Shown here piece by piece: positions 49,401 to 63,995 of a stretch of DNA of 64,000 nucleotides (positions are counted from its first letter, which is position 1; every line of letters starts with the position of its first letter). The notes below the pieces were generated by a model. It made no database searches. It saw nothing but the letters and a program-made list of their open reading frames with translations, and was not told the origin of the DNA. This DNA is from Siphlonurus alternatus (lineage: Eukaryota; Arthropoda; Insecta; Ephemeroptera; Siphlonuridae), in NCBI GenBank assembly GCA_949825025.1, contig OX463783.1:16651628-16715627 (forward strand). The letters are read 5' to 3'. The position numbers and the translations under genes were made by a program.

Positions 49401-51205
49401 ATGATGTCACAAAATAACTTTCATATTCTAACAACGTTTACAATTGGTTCAGAAAATATGTCAGAGTGAAATTAGGCAACCTGTTCAGTATCTAAATGTA
49501 GCAAGTTGCATATATAAAAGGGGCAAAGAACCGTCTTCAAGCTTTAAATTGACTAGCTTTAGAGTTATAGTAGATAGTCAGCTAAATAAAGCGAACACGT
49601 AATATTTTACTGTTATAAGAGAAATGTTATTAACAATAAAATATTAATTATCAATTAAAATCATTATTATTAATTAAAATCCCTGTAGGTTTCTATATAT
49701 TCTTGATTCCTCGTTAATTTAAATCAATCACAGTATTTTACAGCTAACGTAAATTCTGTATAGCAACTATAATAGTTATATACCTCATTGTCATTGTGTT
49801 TTAAGTATTAAAGAAATCGAGCAAACGCCTACCGATGTGTTTTAATGTGAATTATGCTAATTATTTTCAATAACATAAAGGAAAACTCTAACATAGATGA
49901 CACCTCCTCAGAAACGATACTTGACCTGGAGTCGACAAGTTCTAACTTGCACGTGTCTCACGAGGCGGGCACGTTCACATACACGTGTTCGCCGGGTTAC
50001 ACACTGCAAGGTCCGTCCTCCGTGCGCTGCCAGGATGGACAGTTCAGCAGCAAGCCACCAACTTGCAGGCCTGGAAGTGACGAACTAGGTAGGTGGACCT
50101 GTCCGCATGACGTTTGTTGTTGAATCATATTGACAATTAAGGTAAGGTAATACGCCCAATGCTAAAATTATTTCCCCACATGAAAATTATGAAACATATC
50201 TTAAAATTTGATCTACATCCCCTATCATGCAGTATAGCTAAAATATTAGGTGTACAAATTCAATCTAGTTCAACAAAATTATATAATTAAATTTCATAAG
50301 CTCTGTCTCTTTAGTAGTTCGCTTTAAAAATTAACAAAAAAGTTGTCAGCCTTTACAGAGCGAACTTGATTACTCAAGTACGCTCTGGCCTTGAACTTGA
50401 CTTAAGGAGTATTTCCGCTGATAATTTGAATGCTCCATCAGTGAAGAGATTACCATGAAATTTTAGCAAAGTAAGTAAGGATAGAATTTCTGCATTGATT
50501 TAAAACTTTTTTGTTTATGTATAATAGGTCTGTTCGTAAATGCACAATCAGAAAGAATCGATTGTTTGTGATGAACCTTATGTTCCATGTACAGAAGGTT
50601 CATCACAAATAATCGATTCTTCCTGATTGTGTATTTACGAACAGACCTAATGTATAGTATTTCATTATTTTTACTGTCACAAAATTTGAAACAAAATATT
50701 TTGCACTCTATCTCTCTCTCTCTCTTCTTTTTCAAGCAATAGCTTCATCCTATATAACAAAATAAATTAATTGATTATAAAACTGATCAATATATTTTTC
50801 TTGATTTCAGAAACGGTCCAAAGTACTACTGAAATATCATCAGAAGATATGTCACAAAATACAATTACCATGCGCATATCTGATACTAAAACTACAATAA
50901 TTATCTCTATATCCATACTAACAGCTTTATTTGGAATCGGACTTGTTATCATGATGATCTTATGGTGTAAAAAATCCCTTAACAATGCTTACATAACCGC
51001 CACTGAAGTGCAGAGCTGCCCAAATGGAACTGAGATGTCGACACAACAACCATGTGCTGAACCAGCTTACCTGGAACCATTAAGTTTCAACTCTTACAAT
51101 AATACTAAGCCAATGATGCAAGCAGCAAAACAAGAAACGAAATTCAACGATTATGTTGGAATGGATGGAGGATTGTATGAAGAAATTGGGGCTATGAAGA
51201 AATAA
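46412..51205 (+). CDS. R7: A-B-C module receptor with YLEP/YEEI tail, 6 exons, 368 aa
   Basis: Exons 46412-46472, 47414-47488, 47758-47949, 49139-49330, 49897-50088, 50811-51205; all introns phase 1. Signal peptide 1-20. Linker 21-45 with PEAEVEM. Module A 46-109, 7 Cys (CTCLSC core, CFPDGKW). Module B 110-173, 8 Cys (HCGLC, CSCRNNC, then GGTW). Module C 174-237 is the most sushi-like (YTCSPGYTLQGPSSVRC, QDG, PPTC). The acceptor at 49897 was chosen because ATAG|AT restores phase 1; the frame stays open further upstream. Short stalk, transmembrane helix about 266-289, tail with PAYLEPL, NDYVGMDGGLYEEIG near the C terminus. Module B is distinctly GC-rich. AATAAA at 51201-51206 overlaps the stop codon. 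Ligand unknown. Confidence 0.87.
50525..50649. mobile_element. MITE-5 fold-back element, copy 1 (R7 last intron)
   Basis: TAGGTCTGTTCGTAAATGCA and AATCGATTGTTTGTGATGAA are mirrored by TTCATCACAAATAATCGATT and TGTATTTACGAACAGACCTA. A nearly perfect 125-bp hairpin. Confidence 0.8.
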
Positions 51206-51333
51206 ATATATTTTTTTCTTTTGTATTGTGTTTATAGTTTATTTATAACTAAAAAGAAACTATACAACATGAAACCTATTCAATATTTACTGTACACTCA
51301 ATTAAAAAAATAATATCTACCATGCATGATCAA

Positions 51334-51441
51334 TAGGTCTGTTTGTAAATGCATAATCGATTCATGAATTAATAATCGGAAGAAACATCTGAATAGGTAA
51401 CATTTATAATTATAGTTGATTGTGTATTTACAAACAGGCTT
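51334..51441. mobile_element. MITE-5 copy 2 (downstream of R7)
   Basis: TAGGTCTGTTTGTAAATGCA ... TGTATTTACAAACAGGCTTA; the interior has diverged from copy 1. Confidence 0.7.
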
Positions 51442-51733
51442 ATTTTTAAGGTAGGTAGCATTTATTTAGATTCCCTTCATATATATATTATGCTGACCAA
51501 GTTGTCTATAATCTCTTAAAAAAAAATTCTCATAAAAAGAAGTGAAAAAAATAGACGAAAATATCAGAATAATTAACAGAAAGATTACAAACCAGCTCTC
51601 TCACTGACCACGGTTACCAGACCAAGTTACTGGATATTAACCGTGGTTCATGAAGTGATAAAAATGTTATGTAATTTTTTATCTTTATATAATGTAAAAA
51701 CGTAAAAACTATTCTTAGAATTATTAATGCATG

Positions 51734-51759
51734 TTTTTTTTTTTTTTTTTTTTTTTTTT
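51734..51759. repeat. Poly-T tract
   Basis: Run of T in the R7-R7b spacer (51206-53528). Apart from this tract, MITE-5 copy 2 and the MITE-1 relative at 52386 I see no gene there. Confidence 0.9.
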
Positions 51760-52385
51760 GGAAGACACCATAAAAGTTATACAATTATTGGCAAAAAAAT
51801 TAATATTGAACTACATTAATAAATTATTGTTTTTATTGTCTGCTGTCTTTTTTCCTTTCACGGTATACATGAAAAAAGTATTATATATATAATAAAATTA
51901 AAGTATTTTTTTAAACATAAATTCACTTTAAGTACTATAAAAATGAAAATAATGCTGCATGAAGGGCATTTTACTCTATTGTATAGAATAACCTTTTATT
52001 GTTAAATCTTAACATAATAAAAGCATGTTTAAGTATTGTTTTTTTCAGGTTATTATATAAAAATAAATATTTGTTTCTTAATATGACCTCATTGCATTAT
52101 TTTTCAAACCACTAAGATTGCATTTAACATTAATTTATTTCCTGCGAGCTAACATTATAGCAAGAAAAAATGTTTTCAGATGCCTTCTATTATACTTTTA
52201 TGCAATTATTATAAAATTATCTTTTCTGTATAAAAATTAATTCCAAAAAATAAATCAGAATTTTATAAAGCGGTCGTATAACATTTTCTGCACTTGATTT
52301 TCTTATGTATTTGAGCATATATGGCCGATCTAATACAAAACGTGTACGCTAAGAAGGATATTTATGAACTATCTCCAATTATAGA

Positions 52386-52716
52386 ATGGACAACACACAT
52401 GAACAAATTTTATCGCAGGAATGAAAAGAGGGTACCAAATTATGCTACTCTGAATTCTTTCAGATTTGTTTGAGACTCGAAAATATTTTTAAATAATTTT
52501 GTTATTGAAAGTCCTGTGATTTCATTTGGCACCCCTGAATCCTTAATAAAAAGGATAGAGACTGGACGCCTATTGACGCCTCCAGGGGGCGTGGCCGCAC
52601 TTTCAATAATTATTTAAAAATAGTTCTGGGTCTCTAAAAAATCTGAAAAAATTCAGAGTAGCATAATTTGCTACCCTTTATTTCTGCAATAAAAATTTTT
52701 CATGCATTTTGTCCAT
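52386..52716. mobile_element. MITE-1 relative, diverged copy
   Basis: Outer ends ATGGACAA / TTGTCCAT, with MITE-1-like inner blocks (TATGCTACTCTGAATTCTTT ... ATTCAGAGTAGCATAATTTG, and TTTCTGCAATAAAAA). The centre is GC-rich without TGACGTCA, as in the copy at 36704. Confidence 0.7.
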
Positions 52717-53528
52717 TCATATTCATCTTTATTGCTTTTCGATTGTACATTACAATATAAGCACGTCAATATCAGTGTGAGTGGCAACCTCATGGTGCTT
52801 GTCAAACTATTCTAAACATAACAAATTTTAATAACAACAAAAGATAAATCTAACACAAACACTATACCACTCACCATATCAATCCAGAATAGGCAAAATT
52901 TATTGTAAACAGATTGAGACAATTGGACAATATTTTAATATAGCAAGAAGTATATTATATGCAAAAAGCAATAACTCATCAACAATAAAATAAAAAAACA
53001 ATAATAATTTCATATATTCAACCTAAGACTCTAATACAATGATTATTTAACAATTTATTCCTAACAATGCATCACAATAAAAATATTGTTATAATAATGG
53101 ACAAACGGACAAACTTGCATTAATTTTCTTAATTGTATTTTTGGACAGAGTACTTATAGACATTTTTCATACATTTTTTTCTTCATGTTTGTGAATTAAA
53201 TATTTACGTGATCATGACGTCACAGCATTTTGCAGCACGGTCAGTGTTTTTAAAAAAATGCAAATATAATTAATTATATAGCTCAAGATTCTGCATTCAA
53301 ATGTGCAATAAAATTACATACATGCTTTACCAATTGGAAATGGTAGTTACTTTTTTAAAGAATAATTATATTTTCTTATTTAAAAAGTAAAAACAAGAAG
53401 TTTTAATTAGTGCTTCCTATTAATGAAGTAATAAATAAATATCCTGCATGTGACACATAAAAGCTTCCTGGTAGTCCCGCAAGATAAGGCTTGTGTTATG
53501 AAGAGGTTTTAATAAGAAAATAGTAGCC

Positions 53529-54800
53529 ATGTTGGTTACACTGCTTCTTAGTTTACTCGTTGGCTGTTTATTACAATTAGGTAAGTTTTGAAAACAACGC
53601 TATTATAATTATATTTAGAAAGTATTGAAGATATCACTTAATCTTTACCTAGAAATATTTTAAAGTCTGCATAACAAGGTATTAATGCGAAGGCCTTACG
53701 TACATATAGAATAAGGTCTGTAATTAAAAAAAAGGCTTAATAATATTTATATAAAATTTGTAAAATGATACGTGTAAAAATCGATTTCAACAAGCATAAT
53801 GACATAAAATTATATGACAAATGGAGTGCGATTAACGAAGGAGTAAAGCAGAAAAATGTGCAGGGTGGCGATTATATATATTATATAATTCTATTATAGG
53901 CTTTATTATAGGCTAACGACGATTGCATGTTAAATAGTGAGCCCTCTCGAATCGCGCCAATTTTATTTTTTATTTTTTAATACAATATAATAATATGCGT
54001 GTACATCAAATACATAATATTCTGGTATATTACAATATAATTATCACAAATTATCACTATACCTTTAAAATTATTACCTATACTAAATAATGGAAATAAA
54101 TATGTAAATCGGGGTTGAAAATATTTAATATTGCTTATTATGTTATCCCAAAAAGATTTATTTGTATAAAGTTAAAATAAATGCGTATGAATGTAAATAA
54201 ATTATTTAAATGTTGAGCAATATTAAATGAAATAAAATTTTGGGGGGAGGGGTTATAAAGTGTTTACAAAGATTGAATTATGTAAAATGTGAATGAATGT
54301 ATGAATGTTAGCAATTCACAGATAACTTATAAATTGTTAAAACTAAATTACTACCTCATTATTTAAAAATGTGTTGAAGCTTTTAAAAAAACAATTAAAT
54401 GCCATGTAATTAATTACTTAAATTCTCTGACATCGCTTTTTTGTGTGTGATTTCAGTTAAAACGGATACAAAAACAACAGATCAAGATTTCCCCACAACA
54501 ACACTCTTAATAGAAAGCAAAAATACAACTAGAAAATCAAAAGAGCTAAAAGTACAAAATTCTGGAGTTTCAAATGCACCTGATGTTATATTGATAGCTT
54601 GCATTACTGCACTGCTTGTAATATTATTAACAATAGGGCTTTATGCTGGATTCCGTCACTATACTAAAAGACGTATCGACATATCCAAACATGAAAGAAG
54701 TAGTGTCCATAAAAGTGATAAAAGTGTCAATGATAAAATTAAAGATGAGCAGCAAGATTATGAATCTCAGAATCATTCTTATGTCTGTGATAATCAATAA
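53529..54800 (+). CDS. R7b: ectodomain-less receptor-family protein, 2 exons, 131 aa
   Basis: Exons 53529-53580 and 54457-54800, phase-1 intron. Signal peptide 1-17 (MLVTLLLSLLVGCLLQL), then a Thr-rich stalk of about 42 residues without Cys, a transmembrane helix at about 60-83, and a basic tail ending DYESQNHSYVCDN. The layout matches the first and last exons of the A-B-C genes with nothing between. No module remnants noticed in its 0.9-kb intron, although a weak MITE-2-like repeat lies near 53824-53960. AATAAA at 54849-54854. Could be a functional short form, as R1 seems to be, or a remnant. Confidence 0.68.
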
Positions 54801-54901
54801 TGTGTGAAAATGAGATTATCAGAATCAAAACCGGATAAATGACAGTTCAATAAAGTCTATCTTTCAAGTGTTGCGAATAGAAATATATAGTACTTATCAT
54901 A

Positions 54902-55182
54902 AATGGAGGCTGCAAGTGTTCCCCGGCGAGAAAATTTTCCATAAGCCTCCATGTTAGAAATTTTGATTTTTTTTTTCTCAGTAACTATTAAAGCAATCAA
55001 TTTGAAAACATCTCCTATAACCCCCCCCCCCCCCATTTAGGGGTCTTCTGATAATGAATCAAGAACTAATTTTTCTCTAAAAAAATTCTTTTATGTCAAA
55101 AAAGCAATTTCGAGTTTTTTAACATAGGTTTCGATAGGACGGTAGGAACACTGCAAAATCAGCTGACTTAGAGCCTCCATAA
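54902..55182. mobile_element. MITE-6, copy 2
   Basis: ATGGAGGCTGCAAGTGTTCC ... CTTAGAGCCTCCAT ends; shares AAAAAAGCAATTTCGAGTTT and AAAATCAGCTGACTTA with 18434-18716. Contains a C14 run near 55021. Confidence 0.7.
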
Positions 55183-55396
55183 ATGTAAAGAACAGGGTTT
55201 TATTCTGCATGATGGTCTCATATATGTACATATTAATATTATTAATAATATATTTTAATTGAAAGGCATCGTGTAAATAATTGATGTGTCATATAATGTA
55301 TTTAATATTATAAAATTGTGTATAAAAGTAATATATTTTTTCTAATTAATAATGTGTTTTTTATTTATTGCTTTAATTTATTGTTTTAAACGTAAT

Positions 55397-55523
55397 GGGA
55401 GCGATTCACGAAGGAGTTATTCAGGAAGTTATCCAGCATTCTCATTACCCGTGGTTATTATCATTGATTTAAAGGTATATAGTTAGTGAGAAAACTTCCA
55501 AACTTCCTTCGTGAATCGCGTTC
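55397..55523. mobile_element. MITE-2, copy 3
   Basis: GGGAGCGATTCACGAAGGAG ... CTTCCTTCGTGAATCGCG ends, 127 bp. Confidence 0.75.
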
Positions 55524-55650
55524 AAATATTATGCATAAAAATTAACTATTAGTACAATATAATACATAAATATAATATTGATTATAGTTACATTTATTTT
55601 AATTTTACTATTTCAACAATGTGTATGTCTTACAACATTTATTGCATTTA

Positions 55651-55845
55651 ATCCACTGCTGCAGTGCGGTAAACATCTCTGACTCCTATTTGGATGGTCG
55701 TGAGTTCGATCCCATGCACCTCCAGATTTTTTCAAATGGCAGCAGCTTTTAGTGCATCTTTGAGATGAATTGTAGGCATGGTCCATCAATTTCCGACTAT
55801 CCTGAATAAGTTTTCTGCTTCGTACTAGCAAATTCAGGAATGTTA
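55651..55845 (+). repeat. tRNA-derived SINE, copy 2
   Basis: GCTGCAGTGCGGTAAACATC (A-box-like) and GGTCGTGAGTTCGATCCCA (B-box), then a body with CATGGTCCATCAATTTCCGA parallel to the copy at 33530-34790. The copy appears truncated by the MITE-7 element that follows. Confidence 0.7.
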
Positions 55846-55858
55846 TAGTCCGATTAAC

Positions 55859-56046
55859 TCTATATTCCCACCGGAAGTCCACCGGAAGTGAGAGGCTTCT
55901 GTGCTTTGTATTCGTATTTGAAGTTTGAAATTTCGCATGGAGATTTGTAATAAGATTAATAACATGTTGGTAAAATTTCAAATTTCAGACATGAACAGGA
56001 AGGACAGATTCCTCTCACTTCCGGGTACCTCCACCGGGAATATAAA
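55859..56046. mobile_element. MITE-7 fold-back element, copy 2
   Basis: TATATTCCCACCGGAAG and CCGGAAGTGAGAGG are mirrored by CCTCTCACTTCCGGGTA and CCACCGGGAATATA. Lies directly after the SINE. Confidence 0.75.
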
Positions 56047-56296
56047 ATTAATTTGTATGTATACATTATATAGAAGTAATTTTGTATCGAAATAAAATTA
56101 AAATAACTCATGGTATTATTATATTGATGTAACTGTAAGGAATAATCTCATGCATCACTCGATGTTCATAAAAATAAAACAGTGGTAAGAGCAAAGGATA
56201 CTGAGGGAAAAGTCACTTCCTATAAAATTGATAAAGAAATCTATACTTCTTCCTTGCAAGCAAATTATATCAATTATGTTCATGTATTTCTCAAAC

Positions 56297-59200
56297 ATGA
56301 AATCACGTGGAATTTTTGTGCTCCTGATGGCGTTGCTGGCTTGTTGCTTTCAATCAGGTAAAATGACAAAGGTGACAATCACCCTCTTGATGAAAAACTC
56401 TGTACAGACAGAGGAGAACTATATAATTATAGTGCTTCATACTGTGCATGTTATAGTTCAGTCTTGCACTATTCCACTTTTTTATATTAAACTTTTCAAA
56501 GCTGCAGACTTAAATATTTCCATATATTAGTAATATGAAAACTAATACGTTTTATTTGTCTCGACCTTAGTATGGACATTTTTGAGACGGTTTGATGATG
56601 AAGCAGATGTCATATACGACGAAAAGATTAACACCAGAGGTAATTAAAATAATAATACAATTTGTTAAATATTGTTCTTTCGTAGCATTGTTTTAAAACA
56701 TGGATTTTAATTATCATTGCAGCAGCATAATTTGCAACAATTATGTTGCTAATTAATTTATATTATTAAAATTATTAATTAGTAGTTAGTAGAATTTTGT
56801 GAAAGTTTTAATTTTTATCTGCATTAAAGTGTCAAATCATCAATCATTGTTTAGTTCATTGAAAGAGTTAAAACATTGATATTGCAGTATTTATTTTATT
56901 GAATTAAGTGTCATAGTTGGATTTTATTTCAGATCGAAGTTGTTATTTTAAAACAAAAAAATGTGTACGTAATTGAAATAAATTAAATTATAAATGCATG
57001 GCTATGCCTATATTTAACGAAACTTGATTACGATAGGTTTGAAATTTTTAAATATTAGCATTACTATATTGTTACATATTTGATATGGATACTAATATAT
57101 TATTCATAATGTTGTGTTATGCTCAATTTGAACTGTTTGGTGTATCTTGCCTCGGATTTTTTATGTTTTCTTAACGTAGAGAATAGAGATAGCGCCGAAC
57201 AGCTGTTCGACGTACTCCCATTTGATTAACATGTAAACCTTAGCAAATTCACAAAAATTCAGAAATTTTTTTGAGAGGCAGATATTAGTGCCTAAAAGCC
57301 ATAAAAAAAGTTTCAAAACAATTTAACGAGCCGATTTTTTTTTAATTAAGTTCGTAGTTTGTCTCTCCATGGGAAAGCCCTATGCTGATAATTAAAAAAA
57401 TTAATTAAAAAAAATCGGCTCGTTAAATTGGTTTGAAATTTTTTCTATGGTTTTTAAAAATTCTGATATTTTTTTCAGAGGCAGATATTAGTGCCTAAAA
57501 ACTTTTTAGGCACTAATATCTGCCTCTGAAAAGAATATCAGAATTTTTATGAATTTGGTTAGGTAAGGTTTATATGTTAATCAAAGGAGAGTATGTCGAA
57601 CAGCTGTTCGGCGTTATCTCTATCATTAACTTGGCTTTTTCTCTGCAGATGGGCGCAGTGAGAAGACATGTAACAAGCCTAAAGAAGATGAAGCGCTATT
57701 TTCCAACTGTCGCAACAGTTTTTCGGGACTTGCATTTTTCCCTGCGTTTGATGCAACATGTGACTGCACTCGTTGTTCTCTAAAAATGCAACTGAAGTGC
57801 AATTTTGATGGCAAGTGGTACGCGGAAACACCAAATATTTGTGGTGGGTATTTAATAAAGTTAAGTAGTTTATTTCGCTCTTATATCGCGTTAGATCTAC
57901 ATAAGAGAGATATTAATAATGTATTATAGTCCTATTAATTTAGTTTTACTTAGATTTTACCTGTATAGTTTTAGCCATACATACATAGGACTTGCTTGCT
58001 CTTTTAGTAAGTTATTATACTAATAACATGCATTGTTTCAATAACAGCTAGTGACCTTTTACAATACGCGTTACATTAAAATATACAAATACATTATTAT
58101 ATTGTAATTTACAATGTAATAATATTGTATTTTTATATTGTCTTGCATGATTTTTTAATTAAAATAAATTTAATGTATTTCCTTGTAACGATAATTTTTA
58201 GAATAGAAGTTTTTCTTATCGAAATTTCACTATGATTTTACAATTTTTTTTCTTACAGACATATCCAACAAAAATTACCTTTGTGGGGTTTGTAAACACT
58301 CCCAGATTGAAAATAACTACAGATGCCATGACAAAAGCGATGGTTACCTCAACGAGGCGAGGAACTGTTCGTGTAGGAGTTCGTGTTACTTGGATAATCT
58401 ACAATGCTTTAGGGACGGGTGGAGTAGTGTCGATAAACACAGCTGTGAACGTAAGTGAATTTCAGATCAATTTAATACGATGAAATACATGCAGTGGAAA
58501 TCTGATTAACAGCGTTTACAGCGATTGCTCATACTAAAACATACAGCAAAATATATGTTTAGCTACCAAAATGACAGTAAAAAAATAAAAGTAATTTGAA
58601 GATTATAATTGCTTTCAATATTAATTGCTCCCAGAAAATATACTCTGTAATTAAGGTGGATTTTCATGGGTGATTTCCAGCCTGCGACGCGACGCAAATA
58701 AAGCGCACTTGCTGTAATCATTAGTGGCCATATTAGGCGATTAAAAGAAAAAGAGCATGATCGTAATTAATACGATCATTGGTGAATTCGCCACCACATA
58801 GGATTTTGCAGCTTTTACGTCAAATCGCGTCGCATCGCCGTTGTCGCTCATGAAAATCTACCTTTTTAAGACGTCTATGTCAAAGGCGAAGGCGATTTTA
58901 TTGACAAGTAAAAACTACTGTAGTTCCGCATTTCTCCCGATGAGGGTGTACATGTACACTTCTAGACACCATAAACTTTACTCCTGCCTCCCTTGCTCTA
59001 TAGAGCTGCAGCTTTGATAGATAGAGAGATGTGATGCAGACTTGCAATTTTGGGTAAAGTAGAGGACTCAATATTTATACTGTATTTTAGTTATCTGTAT
59101 TTGCTTTCTTAACTTTACCACATCCCTTCTTTCACCAGAAAACTTATCAACAACTTAAACAGAATAAATTCACTGAATAATATTCAAACAAATAATATCA

Positions 59201-60680
59201 CATATTACAGAGTTACACGATGACAGCTTATCAGATCTGCCAATATCATTTACACGTTGCTTGGGAGATGTTCAAATTTCATTTTGTTTTACAACTCGCC
59301 AAACCCGGATGTTTTACTTTGTCTTAACGTTATAATATCATTATACACTGAAGTCAATGTAATATTCTGTGTTCCCTCCACCATACATTAAGTTGTTTTT
59401 TTTTTAAATGTAAGCTATATGAAAATTATGAAAATATAATTATTAGGTTATTACTCTGGATCATGGCTGACACTGTAAACTATTATAATTTTACTGGAAT
59501 GAATATTTAACTATAAATATAGTGTAATGTAGGTTAAGAAAGGCATATACCTCAATTGAACAAGCCAATTAATAAGTATAGGCTTTGTTTGATAAGGTGG
59601 ATTTTCCAATGGTAGAAAAAGGTCCTCTCAATCATTGCGGTAAAACAAATTATATTATTCTAACTATAACTATAGTAATTTTATTACAAACTGAGGGATA
59701 TTTAAAATACATTAAAAGTGTCTCGCTAACTTTATCTGTACAGTTCCGTCCGTCGAGTACAAATACAACTCCACTCAGCACCTCAACTGCACCCTGTACC
59801 AGAACGGCACGTACGTGTACACGTGTGACCCAGGGTACATTCTGCAAGGACCTAGGCTCAAACGTTGTGAGGATGGGGTCCTCAGCAGTCAGGAACAAAC
59901 ATTCTGCAAAGCTGATGAACGAAGTAAGTTATTCAATTTCTAACCGTAAATTACGAAAAACTTTGCTCTATTTTTGCAGTGTAGGTATATCATCAAATCT
60001 TTATTAGGTTTTTTTTAATATTTAATTTAATTTTTGAAATGCATAAATATTAATTATTATGTTTAATTTTGTTTTGTTTTTATTTCATATAAAGCGTCTT
60101 CCTTTTTATTTTAATTAATATTTTAGTAAAGTTAATTTAAAAAATTATACTTTAATCAGGAACTATAATATAATATTTAATTATATAAACATTATAATTT
60201 TAATACTGAAAATACTTATAAATTCACCATTAAATTAATAATATTTCTACTCTTATTAATATACATGAAATAACAATGTGTAATGTACAATTTGCAGGTT
60301 ATAAATCCACTACTGAATCAACAACCACTGAACTATATAAGCCAACAACACTCACAACAATGCAAGAATCAACAATCATGAAACAAGAATCCTCAGATGT
60401 AACTCCTGAGGATTATTCCCTGGTAGAAATAATTCTAATTATTTTTATGTCCCTGCTCGTGGTTGCCATTGTGTCTCTGTTAGTTTTCATTGCGTACAAG
60501 CAATATAAACAATACAAAGTTAGTGAATTAGTAAAGGAGTACGTACACAGAAATCCAGCCTACATGATGAATGAAAATGAGGAAGATATTGCAGAGAATG
60601 ATATTTACGAACATATGGAAGCCAATGGGGGGTATAGTGTGCCGTATGCTGAGTTTAATAGGAATAGGAATAGAAACTGA
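56297..60680 (+). CDS. R8: A-B-C module receptor with NPAYMM/YEHM tail, 6 exons, 359 aa
   Basis: Exons 56297-56357 (an in-frame ATG at 56276 would add 7 residues), 56571-56639, 57649-57843, 58259-58450, 59744-59923, 60298-60680; all introns phase 1. Signal peptide 1-20 (MKSRGIFVLLMALLACCFQS). Linker 21-43 with DEADVIY. Module A 44-108, 7 Cys (CDCTRC, then FDGKW). Module B 109-172, 8 Cys (LCGVC, CSCRSSC, then a Cys before FRDGW). Module C 173-232 differs from the rest in having the fourth, N-terminal sushi Cys (LNC...YTCDPGYILQG). Thr-rich stalk, transmembrane helix about 275-299. Tail with NPAYMM (also an NPxY motif), NDIYEHM and PYAEF. AATAAA at 60784-60789. A MITE-4 copy ends about 19 bp before the module A exon. 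Confidence 0.87.
57171..57630. mobile_element. MITE-4, copy 2 (abuts R8 module A exon)
   Basis: Mirrored blocks GCCGAACAGCTGTTCGACGT / CGAACAGCTGTTCGGCGTTA and AAATTCACAAAAATTCAG / ATCAGAATTTTTATGAATTT, with an extra internal hairpin around 57480-57545 (AGATATTAGTGCCTAAAA / TTTTAGGCACTAATATCT). Same family as 22138-22533. Confidence 0.75.
58653..58864. mobile_element. MITE-3, copy 2 (inverted; R8 intron 4)
   Basis: AAGGTGGATTTTCATG ... CATGAAAATCTACCTT ends; the interior is the reverse complement of the 9010-9190 copy (GCAGCTTTTACGTCAAATCG). Confidence 0.75.
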
Positions 60681-60929
60681 TATGATAATTTATAATAATG
60701 TTTGTATTAAACGTTCAGTGCTTTGTATATATTTGTTCCCTAATTATCCAACATAACTCACGTGTATGCGCATGCAGTTGAACAATAAATAATAATTTAA
60801 GATACATGTTTTTATTTAATAGCTTGTAGTTTTAAAACCTTGTGGGTATGGAACTATGTTTATTGTTTTTATGCAGATTAAAAAGGCTTTTATTTAAAAA
60901 AAGTAGATTTTTAAAATTGTAATATATTA

Positions 60930-61247
60930 ATGGAGTATTGACCTCAATTTTTTTCATTGCAAAAATGGATAGAGGGTGAAAAGTTATGCTACCCTGATTT
61001 TTTTCAGATTTTTTAGAGCCCGGGAACTATTTTTAAAAAAATATTGAAAGTTATTTTTGTGACGTCATGAGACGCCGCTCCTTAAGAAAAAGATAGGACT
61101 TGCCGCCGCGTGACGTCACAAAAAGGACTTTCAATAATTTTTTAAAAATACTTCCCGGGCTCTAAAAAATCTGAAAAAAATCAGGGTAGCATAACTTTGC
61201 ACGCTGTATCCATTTCTGCAATAAAAAAATTGAGGACAATACTCCAT
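60930..61247. mobile_element. MITE-1, copy 5 (downstream of R8)
   Basis: ATGGAGTATTGACCTCAATT ... TTGAGGACAATACTCCAT ends; centre GTGACGTCATGAGACGCCG / GCCGCGTGACGTCACAAAAA. One of the best preserved copies. The rest of 61248-62287 is AT-rich without a recognisable gene. Confidence 0.85.
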
Positions 61248-62287
61248 TGTTCTCCTTATATTTAACGTGTGTGGATGATGAACCAATAGTTCCATAATTT
61301 ACAAAGCTAGCAATAGTCTAATAGAATAAATTTTATTTCTTATTGTTTAACTATTTTAATATAGATGCACCAGTGTGCTGATTGTAAAAAAAATACTAAA
61401 TGTATTATTTATTGCATACAATTTGAATTTATAATAAATAATCATAACTATAGTTGTAACAAGAAAATTATTTAATAATAAATCCTGAAAAAGACCATGC
61501 AAGCTGTTTTAAATTTTTTAAAATTTTTATATTATAAATCTGTCTCTATTTACTTTCTCCATATATTCCTCCATATTTTTCTCCGTTAAATGTTTGTGTA
61601 TCTTAAATTAAAATGAAATGAATTGTCATAACGAGGAAATAAAATTGTATTCCAATGAATTTTCATAACTTTTTTATAATAAAAATTGTATTTAAATTTT
61701 AAACACAGTACATGTTTGATGAAATACATAAACTACAAATTCAATGTTTATGCAATCTTCTTCTAAACAAACATTTCACTTCCTTTGTTCCTGCTTCAGT
61801 TTCTTGTTAAGAGTTGCGTCATTTTGTAATTCTATAAGTATACGGAAAAAATATTCCACATTCCCTAACTTTAAGTAATGAATAGAGGGGAAAAAAGTCA
61901 TGCTTTTTCCAAAAATTGCAGTGTAAAAAATTTGACAATGCAACTTTTATGATGCATAATATTTAGCATTTATAATATGGCATCAGTGTCATCACTCATG
62001 CGCAGCTAATGAAAACATATATGAATACATAAACGAGCGGAATAGATTTTTGAATATAAAATATTTATAATACAAATTCATAATATATTTTAAATTGTTT
62101 TCTGATTTTACACAACAATGTAAGCCAAGTCAAATTAACAATAAAATAAAGTGTTATACGTATATTTAAACATTTTAAACATGACACAAATAAAAACTAA
62201 ACAAGTTACATGCTGCAATAGTAAAATCAGTCTTGATTAACACTATTTTATGCAAGAACAAAGCAAAGCTTATTCATTAATATATTT

Positions 62288-63995
<1,708 letters not shown>

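Noticed and set aside
55613..55981. 122-codon minus-strand frame
   Set aside because: Spans SINE and MITE-7 sequence; a similar peptide fragment would be expected from any SINE copy.
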